A DNA stretch of 13,398 nt from Bacteroidales bacterium (GTDB lineage Bacteria > Bacteroidota > Bacteroidia > Bacteroidales > P3), in contig JALNVJ010000023.1 in NCBI GenBank assembly GCA_023227645.1, positions 1 to 13,398 on the forward strand. The letters run 5' to 3'. The position numbers and the translations under genes were made by a program. Of the stretch, positions 1-7,005 are shown one piece after another; position 1 is the stretch's first letter; the number at the start of each line of letters is the position of its first letter. The notes under the pieces are model-generated. The model was not told where the DNA came from and made no database searches. It worked only from the letters and a program-made list of their open reading frames with translations.

Positions 1-105
1 CTTTTTATGCAAAAATAACACTAATACCCAAATATTTCATGTGAGCCGTTATTTCTTTGTCATTTTATGATTAAAGCGGTTGAATGATCTATAGATATTC
101 TAATA

Positions 106-1041
106 TTATACTCTTGGAAAGTTTACGGTGTATCTAATTTTCCCCCCTTTAACTGTTGGGCTAATTTTAATCTCCTTTGTTGATAAACTATTTATATTAC
201 GTCCATAATAAACCCTAACTGTTAAATCTCCTTGAGGAATAATCATCATGTTTTCATTTAGTATTAGTCTATCTGAATCATTTGCTAGTGATTCAGATAA
301 GCCTTGCCAATAAATTAGGGTTGAATTATTTGTTAAATTTGTCCAGCTCCCCCAGCTCTCACTCTCTGAGCCAAAAGTGTACTTGCCTATAGTTTTGGTG
401 TTTAGTATCTCGATTTTCTTCACGATAATTGGAGCACCGGCATTACCATCTTTTTTGCAAGTAAAATTTATTTCTGTTAGTACATGCGTAAATTCTAAAT
501 AAACTCGAGTTGAGGGAATAGAATTTTCTTTATTATAAGATTGTCCAACCACCAAATCTTTTTGACTTCCAACATTGGTATCGGTGGAATAAATAAATGA
601 AGGATAGCCCAGAGTTGGGTGATTCCATGTTGTTATTCCTTTTTGAAAGCCAGTAATAGTATTTATTTCATTTGTTGAAACTCCATAGAAATGTATAAGT
701 GTATCTTGTGTTGGCCAATAATAAGCTCCTGAATAGTTCCATGAATTAGGATCAGTAGTAGTTCCAATTATTTGTAAATTATTAATAAAACTAGGACTTA
801 TCATTGTTGTAGTAGGGCTAATAGTGGAGGTGGAGGCATAAGCAAAGATATTGAAATTTGTGAGATCAGCATTTAAGAGCTCAGTTCCTTTCGTATCAAA
901 TTCATTGTCTTGTTTTGTTGAGAATGAGATTTGATTACCAGATACAATCGGCTTGTTGTCAATATCATTAAACTCATCAGTACATGAAGCCAAAATAATA
1001 GCAATGAAACCAAGAAATATATATTTAAATACCTTTTTCAT
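106..1041 (-). CDS. Fimbrillin-family lipoprotein, probable tip or accessory pilin
   Basis: The 311-residue product starts with a lipoprotein signal peptide ending in the lipobox LASC (Cys20), followed by acidic residues (TDEFNDID) as in lipoproteins exported to the surface in this phylum. The body matches the fimbrillin (FimA/Mfa1, Mfa-like) pattern: SGAYYWP (104-110), GYPSF (145-149), a KKIEIL strand (208-213) and MMIIPQ (265-270). The same landmarks occur in order in the neighbouring fimbrillin at 1110-2129, so the two are paralogues. This copy stops at KIRYTVNFPRV, right after the strand equivalent to RYNLTI of the neighbour, and lacks the roughly 30-residue tail seen there. In type V pili the C-terminal end supplies the donor strand that holds the next subunit, so a subunit without it suits the tip; that role is inferred. 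It is the last visible gene of the pilus operon, behind a hairpin that may reduce its expression. Confidence 0.85.
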   Translation of the reverse strand: MKKVFKYIFLGFIAIILASCTDEFNDIDNKPIVSGNQISFSTKQDNEFDTKGTELLNADLTNFNIFAYASTSTISPTTTMISPSFINNLQIIGTTTDPNSWNYSGAYYWPTQDTLIHFYGVSTNEINTITGFQKGITTWNHPTLGYPSFIYSTDTNVGSQKDLVVGQSYNKENSIPSTRVYLEFTHVLTEINFTCKKDGNAGAPIIVKKIEILNTKTIGKYTFGSESESWGSWTNLTNNSTLIYWQGLSESLANDSDRLILNENMMIIPQGDLTVRVYYGRNINSLSTKEIKISPTVKGGKIRYTVNFPRV

Positions 1042-1059
1042 ATTCTCAATAATTAGAAA

Positions 1060-1087
1060 TCATAAGGGGACATTCAACCCCTTATGA
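1060..1087 (-). terminator. Perfect hairpin between the two fimbrillin genes (terminator or attenuator)
   Basis: Arms TCATAAGGGG (1060-1069) and CCCCTTATGA (1078-1087) form a perfect 10-bp stem with an 8-base loop. It lies in the 68-base gap between the stop of the upstream fimbrillin (1110) and the start of the downstream one (1041). On the transcribed minus strand the stem is followed by TTTCTAATTATT, a weak U-rich tail. This suggests partial termination, or a 3' end that protects the upstream mRNA, rather than a full stop. The effect would be more stalk than tip message. Confidence 0.6.
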
Positions 1088-1109
1088 CTTAGTGTGAAAT
1101 AAATTAGAA

Positions 1110-2129
1110 TTAATTTACTGATGTAATTCCACCAATAACTTCAGGGTTCCAATTAGATACTGTACCTGTGAATTCAATCCTATTACCAGCAACTCCTGAT
1201 GGAACTGGAATAGTTAAATTGTAACGAACTTTTTTGCCAACATCCATATGTTCTCCATCTAAAGTTGCTGTTGCTGTTGCATCAGAAACCAAAGTAACAC
1301 CTGCATTTACAAAATCATAGGTAACCTTTATTTGTAAGTGGTCTCCATCTTGTGGTATTATCATAAGAGCTTCATTTCCTGTTATTCCAGAGCCTGCAAC
1401 TCCACTGCCATTTCCAAAGCTAACTAATGAATTAGTTATAGTTCTAGGAGTAAGAGTGCCGTTGAAATATGTAAAAGAAGTTGCAGTTGTTTGATTTGAC
1501 CAATTAAAGTATAATGTGTCTTTGAATTTAAATGTACCAGTAGTATAAATCCCTAATAATTCAATTTTTTTAATTACAAAGTCAGGTCCTGCAACTGCTC
1601 CTTGTAGGGAAAAGTTAATTTGACATAGTGCATGATTAAATATAAGATTAACGGGTGAGGTTAAATTAGCTAAGTTATTAGCTCTAGCAACTACAACATC
1701 TAGTTGATTTGCTAAATCTTGTGTGAAAGAGAAAGAAGGATATCCAGTAATGCTGGTTGTGGGCATTGTTGAACTTGCTCCTGCATTATGAGCAAAGAAG
1801 TTTAGCTTTTCAATCCCTGGCCAATAATACGAACCAGCATAACCCCATGTGTTCAATAATACATCTTGTTTTGTTACATGCAAGTTAGATATGTATGGAA
1901 CTAATGTTTGGGCGGTGTCTATGTTCACATCTCCAGTTGTTCTATAAGCACTAACCCAAAACTCGGCAAATGAATTGTTGCTTAATTCCATTATTTTAGA
2001 GTTAGAGTTTTTCCCTAACATTGTTCTGAAACTGATACCATCATTTTGAGTATCTTCCAAAACTTGTTCATCAGTACAACTGGTTAAACCAAAGGTTGCA
2101 ACAGCTAATAATAAAAATAATTTTTTCAT
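1110..2129 (-). CDS. Fimbrillin-family lipoprotein, probable stalk (major) pilin
   Basis: The 339-residue product has a lipoprotein signal peptide ending at LTSC (Cys18), then acidic residues (TDEQVLED). The fimbrillin pattern is clear: AGSYYWP (98-104), GYPSF (129-133), FVIKKIELL (184-192), ALMIIPQ (254-260) and a late strand RYNLTI (302-307). A further C-terminal segment of about 30 residues holds a strand-like IEFTGTVSNW (318-327). In FimA/Mfa1-type (type V) pili, subunits travel as lipoproteins, lose an N-terminal strand to an Arg- or Lys-specific protease, and accept the C-terminal strand of a neighbour. Arg35 in GISFRT is a possible cleavage site, by analogy only. The complete C-terminus and the position after the anchor gene favour a stalk role. 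The 136-base leader is A-rich on the mRNA and contains short repeats, which may favour strong translation. No pilus protease is encoded in the window. Confidence 0.87.
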   Translation of the reverse strand: MKKLFLLLAVATFGLTSCTDEQVLEDTQNDGISFRTMLGKNSNSKIMELSNNSFAEFWVSAYRTTGDVNIDTAQTLVPYISNLHVTKQDVLLNTWGYAGSYYWPGIEKLNFFAHNAGASSTMPTTSITGYPSFSFTQDLANQLDVVVARANNLANLTSPVNLIFNHALCQINFSLQGAVAGPDFVIKKIELLGIYTTGTFKFKDTLYFNWSNQTTATSFTYFNGTLTPRTITNSLVSFGNGSGVAGSGITGNEALMIIPQDGDHLQIKVTYDFVNAGVTLVSDATATATLDGEHMDVGKKVRYNLTIPVPSGVAGNRIEFTGTVSNWNPEVIGGITSVN

Positions 2130-2132
2130 AAT

Positions 2133-2197
2133 TTTAATTGTTTAATTGTTTGTTTGTTTCTAATTTTGTTTGACTAATCATTTGTTTAATTGTTTTG
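2133..2197 (-). repeat. Low-complexity leader of the stalk pilin gene
   Basis: On the plus strand this stretch has two tandem TTTAATTG units (2133-2148), two TTTG units (2149-2156), then TTTG plus another TTTAATTG at 2181-2192. In the mRNA this becomes an unstructured leader built from CAATTAAA and CAAA units that runs almost to the ATG at 2129. Bacteroidota initiate mostly without Shine-Dalgarno pairing and favour A-rich leaders, so it may raise translation. No TAnnTTTG promoter box was found in 2130-2265, so the gene is probably read from the operon promoter. Confidence 0.5.
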
Positions 2198-2265
2198 TAT
2201 TTTATTCTTTATCTATTCATATGCTCTAGGTTTTATTTCTACTTTATTTTATTGTATTTCTGGTT

Positions 2266-3174
2266 CTACATTATAATCTCTACTCCTTCTTCATTTCCCC
2301 AGCCAACCACCGTTCCTCCCATTCCTCCTCCAGTTACAATAGGGACAGTAATTACGGAGTCAAGAATGATTATACCTCCATTTGGTATTCTTCTCATCTC
2401 TCTACTAATATCATATCCAAAAGATCTAGTTTCACTATTTAATAATACTGCATCAATATTTAAGATATGAGTTGTGTTTGGGACCAAGCCAAATGTGTTG
2501 AATTTTAATACCAAAAAGCCATTATCTAAATGCATTCTTGTTTTAATAGATACTGTATCATTAGCCAAATCTTTTCTCCCAAGTAGGTAGGAGCCAGATA
2601 GCCCGCTAACAAAACCTGATATATCATATATACTTCCTGGGTTTTTAATTTTTAATCTAACTTCAAAATGTTTAATGATATTTTTTGGACTTATCTCTAT
2701 CATATATTGATAATCTGCATATTCAATATCTAACGCCTCATAGGTGCCAGTAAAGAATAAGCTATCTGTTTCGCTATTAATTTTTGCTCCAGAGTTAAAA
2801 AAAAGTTTAGATATAGAGTTTGGTTTAGCATTTGATGTTGTTGCATAGGAAGTAGTAAATCTATCAGTAAGCCTTACAAGTATCGATTCATAATCATAAG
2901 AATAAATTAGAACATCAAACTTCCCTCTAGGCACATTAACATAACCGCCATCGCTTTCAATAAATGAAGTAATAATTTCTTCTTTTGGGTCTTGGGGAAA
3001 TACAGCAACATAGAAGTATTGGGTTTTTGCCTTTAGTTCGTCTTCCCAATTAACTTTAATATAAACGCTACTTGTTGGTATATCAACCAAATCCCTACGC
3101 TCACAACCCATCATTAATACCTGAATAATAATAAGGCTTAAGACGAAGAATAATATTTTTAATTTTCTTTTCAT
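2266..3174 (-). CDS. DUF5119 / FimB-Mfa2-like pilus anchor lipoprotein
   Basis: The 302-residue product has a lipoprotein signal with Cys24 in LMMGC, directly followed by ERRDLVD, the typical start of the DUF5119 (FimB/Mfa2-type) proteins of Bacteroidales fimbrial loci. It continues with the strand VYIKVNWEDE, a short Y-rich strand (QYFYVAVFPQ) and the IYSYD segment also usual in this family. Later parts (LVLKFNTFGL, NIDAVLLN) look like the second beta-sandwich domain. Proteins of this kind anchor the fimbria in the outer membrane and limit its length; that role is carried over from the family and is not shown by the sequence itself. Its ATG overlaps the TGA of the DUF3575 gene (ATGA at 3171-3174), so the two are translationally coupled. 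The stalk gene follows after 136 bases. Confidence 0.82.
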   Translation of the reverse strand: MKRKLKILFFVLSLIIIQVLMMGCERRDLVDIPTSSVYIKVNWEDELKAKTQYFYVAVFPQDPKEEIITSFIESDGGYVNVPRGKFDVLIYSYDYESILVRLTDRFTTSYATTSNAKPNSISKLFFNSGAKINSETDSLFFTGTYEALDIEYADYQYMIEISPKNIIKHFEVRLKIKNPGSIYDISGFVSGLSGSYLLGRKDLANDTVSIKTRMHLDNGFLVLKFNTFGLVPNTTHILNIDAVLLNSETRSFGYDISREMRRIPNGGIIILDSVITVPIVTGGGMGGTVVGWGNEEGVEIIM

Positions 3175-3857
3175 CTGTAATACTTATTATTAACAAACCA
3201 TATTAGGGATACTTTCGCCTTAGTTGGACCATAATAATTAAACTCACTCTTAGTTCTCCTAACCAATAGGTCTTCATAGGTTCGATATTTCTCGATATTG
3301 GAGTTCATATAGCCAAATCCAAGGCTAAACTCTAAATTAAAACTCCTATTTAAGTATATTGTATATCCACCACTTATTCCTGCCAATACATTAATTTCGC
3401 CTTGAGTGCCTTTGTCTGGAGTTTGAAAATCAAAGAGTCCTAAACCATAATATAAACCAATAAAAACACCAGTATAGGGCATAGGTCGTTCTTTGATCTT
3501 TTGTCTATTAAGCCAATATCTTCCCTCAACTCCAAAATGTAGGAATTGGTAGCAATAGTCTCTATCAGAATTAACATACCAAGGAAATTGATATTCAAAA
3601 TTTAATGAGAATTTATTAAGAAGGATTTCAACCTCTACGTTTGGAGCCAAAACTCCATAATAAAGTAGGTTGGTTTTAAGTCCAAGAAATGCACATTCAT
3701 TACAAATAGGTTTGAAAGTATTATTTGAATCTATAGGGCTTTCGGTAAGGGAATTAAACACAAGGCTATCTGCTTCGTTTTGCGAATTAGCACCTAAAGA
3801 AGCTAATATAAGAACAAAGATAAGAAATGTGCTTTTTACTAACCTCCTTGAATCCAT
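3171..3857 (-). CDS. DUF3575 outer-membrane protein of the pilus locus
   Basis: The 228-residue product has a Sec signal peptide (basic MDSRRLVK, a hydrophobic core, probable cleavage after ANSQ near residue 26). The start of the mature body, LGLKTNLLYYGVLAPNVEVE, is characteristic of DUF3575, followed by alternating strands and turns such as NFEYQFPWYV, FGVEGRYWL and GVFIGLYYGLG, consistent with a small outer-membrane beta-barrel. DUF3575 genes are regular neighbours of FimB/Mfa2 and fimbrillin genes; their exact role is unknown, and assembly or anchoring at the outer membrane is a guess. It is the first gene of the operon. A good promoter lies just upstream, giving a leader of about 45 bases. 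Codons 4-5 spell AGGAGG, but no start codon follows at ribosome-binding distance, so this is coding sequence only. Confidence 0.8.
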   Translation of the reverse strand: MDSRRLVKSTFLIFVLILASLGANSQNEADSLVFNSLTESPIDSNNTFKPICNECAFLGLKTNLLYYGVLAPNVEVEILLNKFSLNFEYQFPWYVNSDRDYCYQFLHFGVEGRYWLNRQKIKERPMPYTGVFIGLYYGLGLFDFQTPDKGTQGEINVLAGISGGYTIYLNRSFNLEFSLGFGYMNSNIEKYRTYEDLLVRRTKSEFNYYGPTKAKVSLIWFVNNKYYR

Positions 3858-3908
3858 TTGCTAAACTTATTTTGTTTTTAAAGTTACATTGTAGTAAATA
3901 TTTCTTCA

Positions 3909-3940
3909 CAAAGATAGTCTATTGTCTTCCTAAATGCAAG
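3909..3940 (-). promoter_or_regulatory. Bacteroides-type promoter of the pilus operon
   Basis: Read on the minus strand, TATCTTTG (plus-strand CAAAGATA, 3909-3916) matches the TAnnTTTG -7 consensus exactly. A CTTG (plus-strand 3937-3940), containing the TTG core of the -33 element, is 20 bases upstream. Transcription would start near 3902, about 45 bases before the DUF3575 ATG at 3857. Confidence 0.6.
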
Positions 3941-4142
3941 TGATTTCAGTATAATTTTTAAATAAATGATAAAAAGATCGCCTCCGAATATTTTTCTAAG
4001 TGTGATGAATACCTTTGAAATACATCGATTGAAGACTGTTTTCTGTTTTTTCTTAAATTTTATCTTCTAATACTTTTTAAATAGAAAAAGAATGATAAAT
4101 CTTCAATATCCTTTAAGTTATGATAAAGCTTTTTATTGTAAA

Positions 4143-4176
4143 ATTGCATTTATATTAAATATTTTGCTTTACTTTG
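4143..4176 (+). promoter_or_regulatory. Weak candidate promoter for the beta-barrel gene
   Basis: TTACTTTG (4169-4176) matches TAnnTTTG at all fixed positions but one, with ATTG (4143-4146) 22 bases upstream. A start near 4183 would leave a leader of about 45 bases before the ATG at 4230. The match is imperfect and the surroundings are very AT-rich, so this is tentative. Confidence 0.3.
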
Positions 4177-4229
4177 TCAACTTATTACTTGAAATTTATT
4201 TCTCTTTTCTTGCAACTAAATAATTATTT

Positions 4230-4790
4230 ATGAAAAAGGCTATAATAATTTTATTCTTACTTGGTCTCGCTCATAGTGGGTATTCGCAAGAGGCGAAAAA
4301 ACATAAGTTTACCCATAGTTTGACTGAAAATGTGGGGATGATATTTAAGTTTAACTTGGAGGGTGATAGTTTCTATCCTTCAGTTACTGGTGGGTATTCT
4401 TTACTTAATTTTATACCTTCCTACGAACTAGGCTACAATAATATGTTCTTCTTAAAGCTTAAATATAGAAATTTGGAAAATGAAACTAATCATTTTTATT
4501 ATGGTGGATATTATAGGTCGGATGCCTATAGTGTATTAATAAGCTATAATTTATTAAAGAAAACGTCCTCTAATTCTCTAAAGATAGGTTTTGGTTATAG
4601 CTTGCTAAATGTTGTTGACAAAAGTTTATTGCCATCTTCTTATTATGAAAACTATCAAAAAAACTTTGTTCTTGCAGAGTTTTCTTATACTTATAAGGTA
4701 ACAAGTAATTTTGCTTTTGGATTTGATATCGACCTATATCAGATATTGTTTTTTACAGAATTATCATTTGCTCTTACCTATACTTTTTAG
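4230..4790 (+). CDS. Small outer-membrane beta-barrel protein of unknown function
   Basis: The 186-residue product starts with a Sec signal peptide (MKK, hydrophobic stretch, cleavage likely after GYSQ near residue 20). The mature part is rich in aromatic, alternating strands (FFLKLKYRNL, YSVLISYNLL, SLKIGFGYSLL, FVLAEFSYTYKV) separated by short polar turns, and it ends in Phe (FALTYTF). This is the pattern of a small barrel of about eight strands with a C-terminal aromatic recognised by the BAM machinery. I do not recognise a named family. It stands alone between the divergent pilus operon and the convergent TonB-dependent receptor, so context gives no role. ATG follows an A/T-rich stretch with no Shine-Dalgarno site, as is normal in this phylum. 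Confidence 0.72.
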   Translation: MKKAIIILFLLGLAHSGYSQEAKKHKFTHSLTENVGMIFKFNLEGDSFYPSVTGGYSLLNFIPSYELGYNNMFFLKLKYRNLENETNHFYYGGYYRSDAYSVLISYNLLKKTSSNSLKIGFGYSLLNVVDKSLLPSSYYENYQKNFVLAEFSYTYKVTSNFAFGFDIDLYQILFFTELSFALTYTF

Positions 4791-4799
4791 ATGGAAGAG

Positions 4800-4875
4800 T
4801 TTTTGTCTGAATCAGGATTATTGCTTATTAAGGCGGCAAGTTGAAGGCTCTTGCAAATCCTGATTCTGACAAAAA
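4800..4875. repeat. Long imperfect inverted repeat between convergent genes
   Basis: Arms of 20 bases at 4800-4819 (TTTTTGTCTGAATCAGGATT) and 4856-4875 (AATCCTGATTCTGACAAAAA) are complementary at 19 positions. The stem could continue after a small bulge (TGC 4822-4824 with GCA 4853-4855), enclosing about 30 bases. It fills most of the 102-base gap between two converging genes, so it may block transcription from both sides. However, T runs are on the 5' side and A runs on the 3' side of the stem, the reverse of a classical intrinsic terminator. The arm core resembles an intergenic repeat I recall from other Bacteroidota genomes; I could not check this. Confidence 0.7.
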
Positions 4876-4892
4876 GAGTAAAAAAGCTTTAC

Positions 4893-6908
4893 TTATATAC
4901 TTACACTAGCTCCAATAATTGCCCATATTCCTGGTTGAGGGATATTCCCTAAGTCGAAGTGGTGGGTATTGAATATATTATTTATGTTTAAGTATAAGTT
5001 GAGATTTTTGTATTTGTAGTTGATATTTATATCGAGTAGGGAATATGCAGGGTAGGTTGAACTTTGAGTGGGTTGGTTTTCTATGTATTTGAGGTAGGTG
5101 CCCATTCTTTTTTGGTATCTATACGACAGGGTAGTGGTTAGTTTGTCTTTATAAATTGGAAGGGTTAGCCTAATTGTTAGTTTGTCTCTCAGGTAGTTTA
5201 AGATATAGTTGGATATATATTGGTTTTTTACAATATCTTGATGCATCCTTGTGTAGTTGGCTTCAAATATAGTGGAATATCTTATACACGGGAATAACTC
5301 ATCAATAAACACTTTACCGCCCATTTCTATACCTGTTTTATCGAGCTGGCTTATATTTTTCGATTCCCATTTATCTTCAGGATTTATCTTAACCCAGTCT
5401 ATCATATTCCTTCCATTCATATAGAATGCTGAGATATAAGAAACTAAATATCTGTGTTTCTGCCTTAGTCCAATTTCTACACTTTGTGACTCCTCTTGTT
5501 TAAGCTTAGAATTTCCAATATGTGTTGGACTTGTGTAATAGAGGTCGGTGAAAGTTGGTAGGCGTGAGGATTGGGAAAATGATGTGTAGAGGTCAATATT
5601 ATCTGTAATTTTATAGTTTAGGTTGAGTGAAGGATAGAGTTTGAAATGATTTTCTATTGAGGTATTCACAAATCCTAAAACTCCTAACGATAATGTAAAC
5701 TTCTTATACTTTAAATTATGTTGTAGCATATAGCTTAGGTTGGTTCTGTTATCTGTTTTGGTATATTTACCTATCGGCTTATCCATTGGCTCACCCAAAA
5801 CAGAACTTAGTATATTCTCATTTCTCAACTCCAATCCAAGATATGTTACTCCAATCTTTGAGTTATATTCTAAATTGAGATTGCTTCCCAAAACATCAGT
5901 CCTATGATTATTGGCATTGTCGTTAGTCCTGATAAGTTTAAATTCATCGTTATGCCTATTCCAATAAATTGAAGGTATTAGCTTTAGTTTAGTTCCAAAC
6001 TCTCCTTTGACCGACGCTATTATTGAATTAGTTTTATCAAATTGGTTGGGATATTTTGCCGAGTAAAAGGAATTTGCTCCGTAAGCCTTTTTATTATATC
6101 CAAATTGCAAGTCAATCTTATCTTTTTTGATATTTAACCTGCTTTGGTATAGTATGTTGAAAATCTTATAATCAGTGTTTTTAATATATCCATCGGAGGA
6201 TTTATATCCCATTGAAATATAGTTTTCTAAATTCTTTATCTTATAACTTCCACTAATCTCACCATTCCATAAATTATGCCCTCCTGCCTCTAATTTGGTA
6301 TTTAGAGATTTGTCAATACCTTTTTTTGTAATGATATTTATGCCACCACTAAAGGCAGACGAACCATAGATAATTGAGGAAGGACCATGAATGATTTCTA
6401 TCCTTTCTATATCTGAAAGGTTGATTGGGATATCGAAGCTATAATGACCTGTTTGGGGATTAGAGATATTGATGCCGTTTAGTAGAATTGCATTTTGGTC
6501 GAATGACCCACCTCTAATTGAAATGTCCGATTGGACTCCATGACTACCTCTTGTTTGAATATCTACTGAGGCGACGTAGTTTAAAATTTCTTCAATGCTC
6601 TGGGGCTTTAGCCGCTGAATCTCATCTTTAGAAACAATTGTAATTAGCTTAGCAATTTGATTGATAGGCTGATTGGTTGAACTGGAGCTAATAATGACCT
6701 CGTCAAGTTCTCTCTCGGCAATTTGATTGATTCTAACACTGTCTGTTTTTTGTGCCGATGCATCCTCTGAGTTGGCAAAGGTTAATGCGCTTACAGTCAG
6801 AACACCAATAGTAACCACCTTATGCATACTATTGAATATGCTATAGGGTTTTCTTGCAAACCGTTTAAATCGGTAGGCTTCTTGTTTTTGGAATCTTTGT
6901 TTTTCCAT
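4893..6908 (-). CDS. BtuB-like TonB-dependent outer-membrane receptor
   Basis: The 671-residue product has a plug domain with classic landmarks: the TonB-box-like LDEVIIS (68-74), an IEEILNYVASVDIQTRG segment, DISIRGGSFDQNAILLNGI (128-146), DIERIEIIHGPSSIIYGSSAFSGGINIITK (166-195), then a beta-barrel to the C-terminus. The barrel has FSQSSRLPTFTDLYY and a late LYLNINNIFNTHHFD strand, as in cobalamin/siderophore-type receptors. The protein end (WAIIGASVSI) lacks the usual terminal aromatic. The N-terminus is unusual: about 27 strongly basic residues precede the hydrophobic core, with cleavage likely after ASAQ (53). I recall similar N-termini in BtuB-like receptors of Bacteroides. The substrate cannot be told: no cobalamin riboswitch, BtuG-type lipoprotein or other transport gene is adjacent. 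The ATG lies only 38 bases after the T-tract of the efp terminator, so its promoter is unclear. Confidence 0.88.
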   Translation of the reverse strand: MEKQRFQKQEAYRFKRFARKPYSIFNSMHKVVTIGVLTVSALTFANSEDASAQKTDSVRINQIAERELDEVIISSSSTNQPINQIAKLITIVSKDEIQRLKPQSIEEILNYVASVDIQTRGSHGVQSDISIRGGSFDQNAILLNGINISNPQTGHYSFDIPINLSDIERIEIIHGPSSIIYGSSAFSGGINIITKKGIDKSLNTKLEAGGHNLWNGEISGSYKIKNLENYISMGYKSSDGYIKNTDYKIFNILYQSRLNIKKDKIDLQFGYNKKAYGANSFYSAKYPNQFDKTNSIIASVKGEFGTKLKLIPSIYWNRHNDEFKLIRTNDNANNHRTDVLGSNLNLEYNSKIGVTYLGLELRNENILSSVLGEPMDKPIGKYTKTDNRTNLSYMLQHNLKYKKFTLSLGVLGFVNTSIENHFKLYPSLNLNYKITDNIDLYTSFSQSSRLPTFTDLYYTSPTHIGNSKLKQEESQSVEIGLRQKHRYLVSYISAFYMNGRNMIDWVKINPEDKWESKNISQLDKTGIEMGGKVFIDELFPCIRYSTIFEANYTRMHQDIVKNQYISNYILNYLRDKLTIRLTLPIYKDKLTTTLSYRYQKRMGTYLKYIENQPTQSSTYPAYSLLDININYKYKNLNLYLNINNIFNTHHFDLGNIPQPGIWAIIGASVSI

Positions 6909-6938
6909 TTTTTTTGTTGTTGATTAGTAAATAATATG

Positions 6939-6974
6939 AATAAAAAGTAGCAACCTAATTTTTTAAGTTGCTAC
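6939..6974 (-). terminator. Rho-independent terminator downstream of efp
   Basis: On the minus strand, GTAGCAACTTAA (plus 6963-6974) pairs with TTAGGTTGCTAC (plus 6947-6958) to give a 12-bp stem with one G-U pair and an AAAA loop. TTTTTATT follows directly. It begins 31 bases after the efp stop. The plus strand has no T-run after the stem, so the terminator works for the efp side only. Confidence 0.88.
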
Positions 6975-7005
6975 CAAGATCTTAATTAATTATATACATA
7001 GTTAA

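Larger units (their letters stand above)
3858..4229. other. 372-base AT-rich divergent intergenic region
   Basis: No coding region is supported here. The left end carries the pilus-operon promoter on the minus strand (3909-3940). On the plus strand an isolated perfect -7 box TACCTTTG sits at 4011-4018, without a good -33 partner. A nested AT-rich inverted repeat lies at 4059-4099 (TTTATC/GATAAA around CTTTTT/AAAAAG). I looked for the long inverted repeats that flank invertible promoters in Bacteroides and saw none beyond an 8-base chance match (ATTGAAGA/TCTTCAAT). Confidence 0.6.

Noticed and set aside
2195..2470. Plus-strand open frame opposite the anchor gene
   Set aside because: It overlaps the well-supported DUF5119 gene on the other strand, and its composition mirrors that gene and the T-rich leader.
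3841..3857. AGGAGG as a ribosome binding site near the DUF3575 start
   Set aside because: It is inside the coding sequence (codons 4-5) and no start codon follows at a useful distance; this phylum rarely uses such sites.
3670..3864. Plus-strand open frame inside the DUF3575 gene
   Set aside because: Antisense shadow of a recognised family gene, with no motifs of its own.
3858..4229. Invertible promoter (phase-variation) for the pilus operon
   Set aside because: No long flanking inverted repeats; the best pair is 8 bases, as expected by chance in AT-rich DNA, and no recombinase is encoded in the window.
4791..4844. 17-codon open frame starting directly after the beta-barrel stop
   Set aside because: It overlaps the left arm of the inverted repeat, has no features of a peptide gene and is likely chance.
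6909..7005. Cobalamin riboswitch upstream of the BtuB-like receptor
   Set aside because: The gap is only 97 bases, holds the efp terminator, and shows none of the conserved B12-box elements.
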